Positions 36,468-48,733 of a stretch of DNA of 64,000 nt are shown one piece after another. The stretch spans positions 930,001 to 994,000 of the forward strand of contig JANFOG010000014.1 in NCBI GenBank assembly GCA_024336345.1, in the 5' to 3' direction. Every line of letters starts with the position of its first letter. Positions within the stretch are counted from its first letter, which is position 1. The notes under the pieces were generated by a model, which saw only the letters and a list, made by a program, of their open reading frames with translations, did no database searches and was not told the DNA's origin. The translations under genes and the position numbers were made by a program. The DNA comes from Mariannaea sp. PMI_226 (lineage: Eukaryota > Ascomycota > Sordariomycetes > Hypocreales > Nectriaceae).

Positions 36468-38574
36468 ATGCGCAGTGACAGCTGGATAATTGAATGATTG
36501 TCTCAGAAGGAGGGCGAATAGCCGTGTACATATTGTCCTGAAACGACGTTTGGTCGAGCGTTGCACGCTTTGGCTTCCCTATGTATCTCTAAACAACGCA
36601 AAGTGATGCGGCATTTCCCCAATCTGTCTTTCCGTTCTATGTTTTTTTTCGTGACAGAACTTGCGATCCAACCTTGAATCCCAACCTCCCAGGGTTCCAT
36701 GAGATCCCATCAGCTTAGTATCCTGGCTGAGGAGATGGGGCAACGAGAATTCGAACTATAGGCCTAGTAACCCTATGTTCCCTGACAAGCTTCAGGTCCG
36801 TCCGTCCTCTTCTGAAACAGAAACCACTGTTAATATGTTATTTTGTGCCACTTTCTTTATCCTGCGATGTGGGATTCTAAGAGTTTCTGACTTGGGAGAT
36901 CCCCAGTCTTCTACTCCTCCTTCTATCAGAGGGAAACTGGGACAATGAACTACCTCATATTGAAGAGAAAAAAAAGGCGTGGATATTCAGGAGTTAAGAC
37001 CAAGAGAATGGCTGTATCATTATTAGTATTGCCATCCGCACCTTTTTGTCTCAACAGCAAGATCCCTAACGACAACCTCATTTGAAAGCACAAGAAAGAG
37101 CACGAACAAATGAACAGAGCTACGGGCTGTGCACTCAATTAACTCTCCTCCTCGACGTGTACACGCAGGAGTTCTCAGGCATGTCCGTCATGCAGGCCAG
37201 TATTGAAATCACGTACTGGAGTTCAGCACAAGAATGTAAGGGACGTTTGTATAACTCCAGAATATTTGGTAGTTCTATTCTAGCGTAAGAATGTGTTAGG
37301 ACACTTGACTAAGGTTTCTTAAGTCTCCCAATCGTCGCCATTTCACCTATTGCTCCATGTGGAAAAGTCAATACCTGCTGGAAGGCCGGATGCCATTCAT
37401 TCGTCTTTGCTAAAGTATAGGCTAAGCCGAAGTGAAGAAAATGGCGGGCAGCTTTTCACTCTAAGGTCAGTGCTGCGTTATTACGACTCTCGCCGGCGTA
37501 GTCATCGGCGTATGACGACGGCAGACTATCAGTTACGAGCACGGTCAATCACGCTGCAAGGCTGCTATTATCTTACAATATCCTGCCCTGTACGTTTCTG
37601 GGGCAATTTGACACGGATCTGAGACTTCGCGAGTCTGCTGATCACCTTGGCCTGTCTTCATGAAGAAAGAGAAGGGGTCACACCTCTGATCTTAAAACCG
37701 AGCGTGCCCCTAATTTCATAACCATGGGTTCTGAAGGAGCCGCTGAAGCTTATCTCAGCCTTGGAAAGGTTCCAATTCCTGTGTTTGGCAAGTATTGCCA
37801 AGTAGGCGATGCATGGTGTCATACGGCACGCAGTACCTGGAGGTACGTAATACAGTATAATACAGTGGCGCCATTGTAGAAAGGCATCCAAAACGGATTG
37901 GTAGGGTGAACTCTCAACAGAAGTGAGAACGTGATATACAATAGACTATTCAGGTCCACAGTAAACATTTCATCTCCAACGGTCCTTTACATCACAATTA
38001 ATTTCGAGACCCTGCTCACGGTCTGCTTGCTGGTCGCCAAGTCGAGTCACACAGGTCACACACGGCTGACATAATCGCGAGGTTCACCCCTATCACATGA
38101 GGTAGGTACTCCATAGTGGGCCAAGCATAACTGGGGACACTGATGGACATGCACAGTGCAGGGACACAAGAGAATACCTCAGCGCTACAACAACAGCCAC
38201 ATCACACCTCGATCCTTTCGCCCTCGCAAACTAATTCCACGGCTCCCACCTCGCTTCCCCCGCCCGGCGATCGATCGGTTCTCCTCCTTCATTCGGATCT
38301 CATTTCGTCCTGCGATACGGCTATCGACTGTCACGAAAAGCCTTCCCTCCTCCCGCCTCCACCCCCGAACTACATCTACCTCGCAGACTCCCAGCCCGAA
38401 ACCGCCTCCCCGCTTCGCGGCGCAAAGCGATTCCATCCACAACCACGGGATCACCTTCAAGACTGCTAGCGCAAGACTGCCAACAACAACTCGCACGCGA
38501 CTAAAGCAGTGGCTATTTCACGAGGGCTTTCTTCGTCTCCCCCTCCCCTACAACACGGCGCATATTCACGACGG
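36468..38574. other. 2.1-kb gap without a supported gene
   Basis: Frequent stops in all frames; no frame resembles a protein. The final 400 bp (38150-38574) are C/T-rich with few stops and look like the leader of the downstream gene. Confidence 0.55.
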
Positions 38575-41500
38575 ATGATGGCAACAGAGGCTGCCGTTGA
38601 CAAAGCCGCCGATGCCCCTGCTACCGAATCACAGCTTGTGAGCCTCCCTCAGCCTCGCTTGTCCCTTACAACGCTGCTTTTTGCAGCTACCTTGCCACGA
38701 CTACCCCTCCCCCTCCCCCTCCCCCATATGGTATGTTTACAAGTGTGACATTTTTTTCTATATCTTTGGTCCTGGACGTCACTGGCCTAGATTGCTTTCA
38801 TTTCTAGTAGACTTGAAAGATCCGCTCTGATCTTAGCTTCCACATCAACAAAAAACCTTCCTACTAACAATGTATTCATTATGAATCCAACCAGGCACCC
38901 GACGCCCAGAATGTGGTCCTCGACCGTTCATCAGTAACTTCCTCTCCGGGCATCGATGAGATTGAGAACAAACGCATTACCAGTGTCGACGACCAGATCA
39001 ATTCAGCGGATGTCAGTGTTAGCGGTGGCTCAGACACCGAAGCTTCGAGGGCCGATGGCTCAAAGGGCAAAGATGGTGACAGAGGTCACGGCCGCACTGG
39101 ATCTTCCGTCAAGAAACCCGCCACCTTCAAGGCCGTATCTGTCAACAAAACGTTCTTGGCGGCAAAGGCGAACGCTACCAGCGCCTCTGCCAAGGTTGTT
39201 GAAAAGCAAAATACAGGCTCCAGCACCCCTCCGCTGGGCCAAGCTGCGCTCTCGTCCCGACCCCGGCTGGTAGCCAAAACGGGCAGTGGTGTTCGTGATT
39301 CCTCGCCACGATTCTCGGCCTCAGCGAATGGAAAGCCTGGTTCAGCACCGGATCCAAGTGTCGTCTGGAACAAGAACCGCCGTATGTTGCGTTCAAGATG
39401 GTTGAATGCGGAACAATGCTGACCTTGGAAACTATTTTAGCTGCACCCCCACCGGAACCAAAGAAGTTCACTGACGAGGAGCTGAAGAAGTATGGCATCC
39501 ATATGGCTAGTCGCCTGAACGAGGACGATGCTCAAGGGCAGAACAAATGGGCTGATATCGACGATGACGACGATGACTGGGCCCCCGAGGCTATTACTTG
39601 GGGGGACGGGACCAAGATAACTCTCCCTCACCATGAAGAACCCCCTCCTGCTCCTCCCTCTGATAATGGATCTGTCGCTTCCAAGGGCAAGCTTGCTGAG
39701 AAACCTAGGTCTCCAGCTCCGCCAGCGTCTGTTGGCTCTCCTCTTCCGAAATCGAGCGGACTGGCTTCTGGAAAAGGGTTGGTTCTCAAGAGCGGTTCTC
39801 AGGACAAACCAACCCTAGTAGCCAAACCTCCTCAGCCTCCGGCACCTGTCAAGTCACCCTGGGCAACTCTTCCTCCCGTCGAGAAGGCGTCACCATGTGC
39901 ACCCGAACCGGCCCAGCTGGTCCGCGGAGTGATAAGGGATCATTTAGCTGTGAAGGGAATGGCTCCCCCGAAGGAGATTGCGGCTGATGACTTTAGCCGA
40001 GCTGGTTGGAGAGAAGGAGGAGCTCATGGGAACAGGGAACTCTACAATCCATCTGGACGCCATGAGTTTGGACCTGATCGACGCGGCTCTATGCGCATGG
40101 AACAACATCCCCGGCATCATCCATCGCTACTCCAACGCCCGCCTCCGTCTCAATCCGATTATCCCGAGCCTTCTGGTGCATTTCAAACCAGCAGAGTGTC
40201 ACAAGAGCCACCGTTTGGCAGAAGAAGAGGCTCCTCAAATGTTAGTGGCGGAAGCGGATCTTTCATGCGTATGAATAAAGCCCACGAGGGATCAATGCAG
40301 CCACCGGAGCATTTGAGTGCCCGCCGGACATCGTTTGCAGGATCTGTTGACAGTCCGGTATCACCTGGTAACTTGTCTGTGTCTGCTCAAGGCCCTCCTA
40401 GGCAATCTGGATGGATGCCTCGTGCGTCTCCTCGAGCTGCCTTTGCAACCCCTCAACAAGTAGGACCTGCTCCCGAGACCGTTGCCGGCCCCCCCCCACC
40501 AGTTCAACCTATGGTTGATGAGGTTGAATTCCAGAAGAAACTCATGCGCGAACGAAATGAACTTGCTAGGAAACGACGCCAAGAAGAGGACGCCCGTGAA
40601 GAAGCCGAACGCCGGGAACGTATTCAAAAGAAGCTGGATGCGCTGGGCCCCGCCCCAGAAAAGAAGTCGGATAAGAAGGAGGCTCCTCCTTCCAAGCAGG
40701 GTGAAGAGTCCCAGCCGACTCAGATCCAGCAGCGGGAGGGCGGCATATCCTCCAGCCAAGGGACGTCGCAACCCTTACAGGAAGAAAATAAGTCTACCGG
40801 CGCGATCACAGATGAGACGTCAGCAGCAACTAAGACAAGCCCTTCAATCGACTCTGGGCCTCCGCCCCCTCGACGCGTTTCCCAAAGTCAAGAGCCAAAG
40901 CCAACTGATCTTTGGGGAGCCGCTTCGGCCTCGCGACAAGAACGATTTACCTCATGGACTGCAGGATCCCAAGCGGCATCTCGTAATGTTTGGGGCTCTC
41001 CTAACAATGACCGAGGGCTTGGCAATGGTACCTTCATTACCGATCTTGGACACGTCCCGACTGATGTCGGTGCCGCTGCACAAGGTGGTAAGGGACCGAC
41101 TCCCATTGGACCTCCAAATTCGTCACGACAACCATCACAGGGTCGGCCGCAGCCTCCCGCACCCATTGGATCCCGAGTTTCGCGATATGCCCCCACTGGA
41201 AATGAGCTCGCAAGCAAGTGGGTGGCCTCTGTGGCTGAAAACGATAAGAAAATGGCCACCGCTAGGATGACCGAGAGAACTGACCGCGAACGCCAACTTG
41301 CTGAACGAGGTTTGACTATGGACGATACTCAACCCATCATCAAAGAAACTTGGCGTCCAGTCCATGCACCCGGAGATGGCACTCGCCGTCCTGTTGGATC
41401 ATCTGAGACTCAATCTCATCGACCTGGAGGCTGGAGAGGTCCCGGTGAGGATGCAGTGAGAAGTCCCCCAACTAGGGGTAGCGTACCTTCTGGTTCGCAC

Positions 41501-42640
41501 GACGGCGTCATGGGACTCGGAAGCGCCAATGTCGCTGTTCCTCCTCAAGACGATGCTCAAACCGGTGCCAATGCCGGCATTATTGGAGGACCTAACTCCT
41601 CCATCCTTTCACAAAACAGCAAAGGAGCGAATTTTCAAGGACGGCCATCGCGATTCTTCCCGATGAAGGACGCCCGGCACGACAATTCCGCTCCCGTCGA
41701 CTCTCGATGCAAGTCACCGACCCCTCCACCCCCGACTATGGAGGGACATCCTGCTTATGAAGGCGATGTGATGCGACCTCACGTGTCTCTGCCTAAGCCA
41801 CAACCCATCGTCAAACTTCCTCCATCCATGACTTCTTCGCACCCTCCTCAGTCTCGCAGCCAGTTTGGCTGGTCTAACCCCCCCACCTCTAAAGATAGCC
41901 GGCAACCCTTGAACTCCCAACGCCCAAAGAGTTCTGGTGAGGCTACACAAGAAACATGGCAGAACAGAATCAATAGTCTCCTCAACGGCTCAAGGTCGCC
42001 CCCCCAGAGGTCTATTGTTGTTGATCCCGCGAGTAAGAGCGCTCTGGATCATGTCACGCACGAAGACGCTGCTACAGTTTCCCTCCCAGGATCCAGCCCT
42101 GCTGTTCGCCCTACACCCAGCCATGGTGATGTAAAGAAAACGCAACTGGTTCTCATCAGCAAGCCCATGGCGGAAGAGTGCTTCGAAGAGCAGGAGATGG
42201 GTTCGCTTCCCCAAATTCGACTCCCACACAAGGCGCCTGAGGCAGCATGGCTGCCAGCACTAGCCCAGACTAAACCCCTTCCGAAGCGGTTTTGGGTACA
42301 GCCGGCGGTTATGGAAGCCTACTACTTCCCGGCCGATGTCGTGGGTGGCGGTAATGCGATGAAAATTTATTTCCCTGGCATGACTGAAGCCAAGATTGTC
42401 ACAGTTCCCTTCTCTGCGACTCGCGGAGGGCGTGGTTCGCATACCCGCTCGTCTCCACGGCATCGTGGAACGGGACACGAACGTCGAGGTGGTAAACGGG
42501 ATACATCCAGTTCGCGCGCCTCTAGCACGCGTGGCGAACACGGCACATCATCTGGCCGAGGAGGACGTGGAAGTTATCGCAACCGGGGAGGCGATACCTG
42601 GAGCCGCGCCTCAGCGACACCACCCTCATTATCCACCTAA
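38575..42640 (+). CDS. Large disordered protein with WADIDDDDDDW motif and RGG tail
   Basis: I do not recognise a named function. Proposed exons 38575-38637, 38895-39381 and 39441-42640, 1249 residues; the first exon (MMATEAAVDKAADAPATESQL) is the least certain, because a second donor at 38730 and an upstream in-frame ATG at 38509 exist. Most of the chain is Pro/Ser/Gly-rich and probably disordered. Ordered-looking islands are KKFTDEELKKYGIHMASRL followed by KWADIDDDDDDWAPEAITW, and LASKWVASVAENDKKM. A Lys/Arg/Glu coiled coil lies around 385-430 (FQKKLMRERNELARKRRQEE). The C-terminus is rich in Arg-Gly (SSGRGGRGSYRNRGG). Acidic-aromatic islands plus an RGG tail suggest an mRNA- or translation-associated role; that is inference. 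Confidence 0.85.
38698..38728. repeat. CCCCCT tandem repeat
   Basis: About four copies of a CCCCTC-type hexamer immediately before a GTATGT donor-like site. This lies inside the first intron as modelled. It makes the splice choice near the start of the gene ambiguous. Confidence 0.7.
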
Positions 42641-44203
42641 GCAAGACGCACGATAATGGGATTGCGTATGGTACCAGCCAAGTGATTTAATTCAATACTC
42701 GATCACAGGCTTCTCCACGTCAACCCAACTTATCTCCTCCCCACGCATTCCCTTTTCGTGCGATCATCCCTCAACACGCAAATGTGGAATGAAATCCTTA
42801 CTTGTCGACATTCCCTCACCTTCAATGCATTGTCCGGGAATCCACTCGTCTCTCTATGTATGAGGCGTAGTTGTACTTATGAAGCACATTTGTATTCTAT
42901 AAAGATGTGCTGCGGGTGACTCTTTCAGGTTACGCAATAAGCTTATGCATTTGCAATATCTCAAGAGGCCTTTCTCTACCATGGTTTCCGTTTTCCTCCT
43001 TTTTTTCTTATTTCCCCAACTCTTCGCAAACCTCTCAGCATGCCGCTCCTCGAAACTGTCTCTTGTTGGCCTCAGCCTATCGGATTCCGCTGCTCTTACT
43101 CGGTTGAGCTGATGGCGCGAGACATTATCTTATTGTCATAACAGACTTTGAGTGTACGATTCGGAGCGGAATGAGAGACCCTTTTGGAGACTTTAATCAT
43201 TTCTTGTTGAACGAACAATCTTAGCGACGTCCGTACGGCCTTTGAGCAGTTCCCTCATCTTGCGGGGAAAGAAGAGGGATCATGCCCAGACCTGACGACG
43301 ATGAACCCCAAAAACAGGCGCCTTGGCTTTCCGACTTGGTTTTTTTTTGTGGCGGAGCTAGGAATTGTTTTTGTTTTTGAGATGATGACCTACTGCTGGT
43401 TGATAATTTCAGGACAAAACCCAACCGATCGAATAATGAGAAGAGAACCAAGGAAAGAAAGATACAAGACGCCGCTTTTTTCTATTGAAATGGACTGGGC
43501 ATCTTCTTGTTCCTCTTTTTTTTTTCTTGTGTTTTGGAACTTGACGCATGCAAAACAAACCGGCACTGCAAACACTTGGAAGGGGGAGGGAGTAAAAGTG
43601 ATGCATGAATACATGATGGATGGGCCGGCCTTGCGCATGTTGTGAATGGATGGTGAAAATGCGCTGGCATAGACACAATTAAGTATGCGAAACGTTCTGA
43701 AACACAACTTTCTTGTTCCTTTTGATGCTCCTTTGTGATGTTAATGTGTGTCATGGTTCTCCCATGGGAGGAATTTTAGCACAGGAGGTAGTTTTTTTCC
43801 CCCTTGTCTTCAGCTCTCATTGGATTATTTTCAGTGCGAGATAGGTGAGTTTCATCGAGGCCAAAATCTCATCATCCAGTCATAGGATTTTCTCTGCCAA
43901 ATTCCTGTATATGCACAGCAATCTCTTTCTAACGCTCGCAACTACAACTCAACACTCATTTCTAGTACCGAGAGGTAATTAACACAATATAACATGATAA
44001 TGTCCCCTCTCCTTTAAGACGCCAGAACGCCACCCCTCCCCTTTCTTTAATTCCCCTGCTTCTGCCCTTCTAGTAAACATCGGACGGCCGGATTTCGCTC
44101 ATGACCATGACATATTTCATTACTTTCTCATTTCAAATGCTTAGCATTACGTGGCCGCTTGCGGCTTTGGACAAATCATCGGACTAACTTCGTCCGTTTT
44201 CTT
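42641..44203. other. Convergent 1.6-kb 3-prime region (RGG protein / MCM6)
   Basis: No supported gene. Contains T runs near 43340 and 43515-43526. Frames of 76-114 codons at 43221-43754 on both strands are overlapping and lack protein character. Confidence 0.55.
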
Positions 44204-47200
44204 TTAGTACTCCTCCACTGCGCAGTTGGGGTGCAGGAGGTAAATGACGTTGGCAGCGGACGCGGAGCTGCTCGCGCCCGTAGCATCTGTACCGTCGGCG
44301 CTGAGAGCCATGAGAATATGTTCCTGAAGAGGAGAACGGGTTAGTATTGTTGTATTCAGGCGCAATATAAAAAACCCTTTTTCTGTGGAGAAGATTGGAG
44401 TGATTGACTTACCTTGACCATCTTTCTGAGCACCATATTCGCCAGAGCCTTTTCACGATGATAATCCTCTTCAGATTCGAGCTCAGCCTCCTTCTGCTCG
44501 AGATACCAGTTGACAAGAGCCTCGCCGTTGGCACCTTCGCCGGTGCCGCTCTCGTCGTCGTTGACACGCTGGACGAACATGTTGACCATCTTGATGTAGT
44601 TGTCGTACGTGATTGTATGCTTTCGCTTCTCAGGAGCAACTGAGCCGCTCGCACGAGACTCCTCTGCCATCTCTGCATCGTTATCTTCTTGGACGGCACC
44701 TGCTGCTGCGGCATCGGCAGCGCGGAGGAGAGTCTCACTGTCCTCTGGCGTCGCATCCTCGTCTTCGTCCATTGTGATATCGTCATGCTCGACTGAAATG
44801 ATACTGGATCGGAGCAGGTTGTATGCCTCGACAACCATTTCCGGGCCAATATCCTCTGTACAGTTCACTTTGGCAATGGCTTCTGAGAGACGAATCATAC
44901 TCTCCAGTTGACGCACTGTGATGCGGTACGAGTTCTTGCCAATTCCGCCCTGCGCGTCGTCGGCACGCAGGTCCTTGTACTTTTGCACGAGAACCTCCTT
45001 CGCTTCGTCAGAGAACTCCGGGCGGAACGTCCGGGCGAATCGAATGTATCGCTGGAGTTGCTCGGTGCTGAACTCGGGCTCCACGGCCTCATCACGAAGC
45101 TGGTGGATGCCAACAATGTGTTCGGCAAGATGGCGATCAACTTGCTCGTTGCATTCGTCGAGGACGACAAAGAAGAGATCGAAACGCGACATGATAGGGG
45201 CGGACATGTTGATGTTGGAGCGGAGCGTGGTCTTGCGGTTGTATCGGCCACCAACGGGGTTGGCAGCAGCCAAAATACTTGTTCGGGCGTTGAGGGTGGC
45301 TTGGATTCCGGCCTTTGCGATGGAAATGGTTTGCTGTTCCATGGCTTCGTGGATGGCGACTTGGTCGGCAATATCCATCTTGTCAAACTCGTCGATGGCG
45401 CAGATGCCATTGTCAGCAAGCATCAGAGCACCGGCTTCGATGGTGAATTCTCCCGTTTCTTCGTCCTTGACCACAGCGGCTGTGAGACCAGCAGCCGAGG
45501 AGGCTTTACCACTGGTGTAAACGGCACGGGGCGCAAAGGAGCAGACGTACTTGAGGAACTGGGATTTTGATGTTGACGGATCGCCGACGATGCAAATGTT
45601 GATGTCTCCTCGAAGCTGCATACCCTCCGCAGTAGTCTTGTGCACACCGGACATCAGCTGGAGTAGCAAACCCTTCTTGACAACTTCGTGGCCGTATACC
45701 ATAGGGGCGATGGATTGGACGAGTCGAGAGTAGATATGGTCTCCGTGGACCATTGATCGCAGGTCCTCGATTTCTGAGCGGTTCATAGACGCCAGAATTG
45801 CGGCCTGCGCATCTTCGACAGACTCCTGTCCCTCATTGACATTATTTTGGGTCAAGGCGTTGACGACGTCCGCTGCTCCCTGAGCGGCAGACTGGCCTGA
45901 CGAGGAAGTATCGGGCGTGACCATGCAGGCGAGGAAAGCCAAGCGATATGTGAGATCACGGACACCGAGAGCTTTGAGGCCGCTGACACCAGCGCCGCCG
46001 GCATCGGCTCCTCGAGGCGCATTGCGATCATCACGAACAGCCGTTGGCCGCAGACCAGGAAGGCCTAGTTGACTAACATCAGGGACAACGATCAGGGCAC
46101 CAGTGAAGATGCACTTCTCGCCAGCCTTGGCTCGGTCAACAATTTCACCGCGAAGAATGACGTCCATAGTTCGAGGCATGCTACCCGTGGGGATTTCGGA
46201 ACTGTTCTCCTGGATGCGGACTTTTTGCCAATCGACGAAGGTGCTATGGCGGATATCCAATTGCCAGGCAATGCGGTTCTGGCAGGTGTTGTTGGGGCAT
46301 TGTGTTGGCTCAGTGTATCGGAAAGTCTGCTCAATGTTGGGAACGACGGTTCGGCAAGCCTCGCAAACAAAAGTGGCGAGGGACAGTTCGGGCCTGACCT
46401 CGGAGGTTCGAGTAACGGTGCCAGATATCGAAAGAAGCTGACCGATGTTGGCGGCTCTCAGGGCACGTACTCTGGAGACGAGGGGCAGGTTGTAAAATGC
46501 GATAGAAAAGAGCTTATCGGTCTGTTGATGCTCGTTCTTGCGGCCGGATCCATCAGACTGGCTGGCAGAACCAAGATGGCTTGCTGCCGAGGTGGTCAAG
46601 TTGCTCGAGGCGGTGGGCTGCCGATGCTCGCGGAAATATTGTGGTTCATGCTTGGCAATCATGTTGTGCAACGCAGCGGTGAGAAAGGGAAGGAAACGGT
46701 AGTACTGGCGCATGATACCATCGGCTAAACTGCCATTCTCCCAGGAGGCTAGATGTTTATAGTCGACGTAAAATGTGGAGAGAGAGTAGGCTTTCATGCC
46801 TTTGATCTGGGCAACGTAGTACTTGTCGGTGGTGACGGCGCTCGAGGTTGGTGCACCTGATGAGAGGGGATCTTCTACGAAGCTGCACAAAGGTCAGCGG
46901 GTGGCTTACTCGAGAAATCATGTTTCCGGACATACCCCTCGATGAAGCCCTCAAAATGCTCCTGGACAAGCAATCCAATTCGGTCCTCAACCCGAGGAAT
47001 ATCACGAGAATCTGGCAGTCGAGAGCTTCGGGGAATCTGGTCGTCAGCGAAGCCATCGCCTTCATCGTCACTGGGAGCTCCCATGTTCTCTGAAGGGGGA
47101 CCTCGAGGACGACCAGCTGACGATGAGGGCCAGCCATAGCCTCGTCGAGGGGTTGCGCCGCCAGCACGGGAGGGCGCATCGGACATCATAAATCCGGCGT

Positions 47201-47216
47201 CACTTGGGGTAGCCAT
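44204..47216 (-). CDS. MCM6: DNA replication licensing factor MCM6
   Basis: A subunit of the MCM2-7 replicative helicase, nuclear. Exons 46936-47216, 44413-46882 and 44204-44323, 956 residues, matching the family length. The final exon supplies ALSADGTDATG and the conserved end VIYLLHPNCAVEEY, which the read-through frame lacks. A zinc finger (C267-x2-C270, C289-x4-C294) is followed by the AAA+ core: Walker A GDPSTSKSQ at about 527-535, Walker B CAIDEFDK at about 588-595 and the arginine finger MSRFD near 660. The acidic linker and the C-terminal winged helix follow. Start MATPSDAGF was chosen; an in-frame ATG 36 codons upstream (47324) would add a poly-Ser stretch. Three ACGCGT boxes lie upstream. 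It is convergent with the RGG protein. Confidence 0.97.
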
Positions 47217-47237
47217 GGTAGCGGCGACGGCGGGGAG

Positions 47238-47270
47238 GGAGGAGGAGGAGGAGGAGGAGGAGGAGGAGAG
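47238..47270. repeat. GGA trinucleotide repeat just upstream of MCM6 start
   Basis: About ten GGA/GAG units on the plus strand (TCC on the gene strand), 20-55 bp upstream of the chosen start codon. Read in frame with MCM6 they would encode poly-Ser. Confidence 0.85.
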
Positions 47271-47488
47271 AAGCCTTGAGCTGTCTTTAGCTGTTATCAA
47301 GGGCGCAGGTCTGGGTGCCTCCAAAGGGGATTTGAAGTGGTGCAGCTTGTGATGTTGAACTGTTAGTGGTGGTTGTGGGGGAAACCAAGGATTTGCTATC
47401 GATGGGGTACACAGTAATTCAGTTGGGCTACTGGCTGGGGAGCGGGCACTTTGTGAGGGCGGGTCCTCATTGGAGAGATGGAGGGCGG

Positions 47489-47524
47489 ACGCGTTTTGAC
47501 GCGTAGAGGGGCCAATTTACGCGT
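47489..47524 (-). promoter_or_regulatory. Three MluI cell-cycle boxes (MCB) upstream of MCM6
   Basis: ACGCGT occurs at 47489-47494, 47499-47504 and 47519-47524, that is 273 to 308 bp upstream of the MCM6 start. ACGCGT is the established binding site of the MBF (Mbp1-Swi6) G1/S transcription factor, and MCM genes are known MBF targets in yeasts. A fourth copy lies at 47880-47885. Three copies in 36 bp in such DNA are unlikely by chance. Confidence 0.8.
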
Positions 47525-48237
47525 CGCGATTTTTAATTGAGTGCAGGCTTCGACGTGAAGGTACCAATCATGCAGGGGTCCTCTGCGTGCCACATTCAAA
47601 GAAGGTACATGCCTTGTACAGATTGCAGCTTATTTTTATCGTTCATCTTGTACCGATTTTATTCATGTATATCATGGCACCTGACTGGTTGATAGCATTT
47701 TGTCCTGGAGAGAATTAGTTCCCTGCAGGGGGCTGATTGACTGCGGGCGCTCTCTTACGTTTCCAGGCGGAGCGCACTCTATGAATTGAGGCTTGCTTGA
47801 AGTCCTTTCCCGGCTCTCGACTATAGTTGCCAAGGTGGGCAAGGCATCTGTACAATAAGTTGGTTATTCCCGGACATCCACGCGTGTAGTGCATCGGCAT
47901 TCTTCCCTCTTCAATGCCTCTAGATAGTTATCTACTAACCTCGTATATCTATACCTTGTTCGTTGTTTATGCGACTACCAAAAGCTCTCCCCTGATGCGG
48001 GGTTGCGGCGCCATGTTTCTGGCCATTTTATCTAGAAACTCACACCTTTTCGTGTGTAATCAACGACGTAACATTGATGGAGTAGATATTCAATTAAAAT
48101 CACTGTCTTCAAGTAACTAAATTTTTACCTAAGGGGGTACCAATGTATGTTATCTGCACATCTATATTAATGTACGTGTCTATGCCGCTCGAAAAGCCTC
48201 TATCCCGAGTTTCTGTTCCTATCCCAATCTACAAGGA

Positions 48238-48702
48238 TCACTTTCTACCCATGGCACGCTCAACCTCCGCCAGTGCAGCAAGCACCTTCTCGTCTTGCTG
48301 CCTTCGTCCAATAAGCTGCAGACTCACTGGGGCATTTGCAAACTTCTCTGGCTCGTACATGTCATAAACGAACTTGTCCTCATCATTCTTTGGCGCGTAG
48401 TTGACATCCTTCACATCCTTGGCTGGATCCACAGTCGTGACGGGGAAGACAGCACCGGGGTAATCTAGGAGATTCCAGATGGCAGTGTAACCCCAGTAGC
48501 GGGACTGCTCGTGAGGGGTTGCCGCACCGAATGATGGAGGGCAGAGAATGACATCAACCTCTCTGCCATCTGCGGCGCCGGTGCTAGTCCATGCACGGGC
48601 GTAGGCCGCACGATAAGCATCTCGCTCGATACAAAGCTATGAGGGGGAGAAAAATAATCAGTATCAAGTGCCAAGTTTAACGGCTGGGATAGCTTTTTTT
48701 TT

Positions 48703-48733
<31 letters not shown>

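Larger units (their letters stand above)
47217..48237. other. Intergenic region MCM6 / amidase
   Basis: 1 kb between two minus-strand genes. It holds the GGA repeat, the MCB cluster and an extra ACGCGT. From 47600 it is AT-rich with no supported gene. Confidence 0.6.

Noticed and set aside
36721..36790. tRNA-like GTTCGAA-type loop near GAGAATTCGAACTATAGG
   Set aside because: No matching acceptor, D or anticodon stems could be folded around it.
40482..41270. 262-codon alternative frame
   Set aside because: A shadow of the RGG-tailed protein in another frame.
44908..45570. 220-codon open frame on the plus strand
   Set aside because: Antisense to MCM6.
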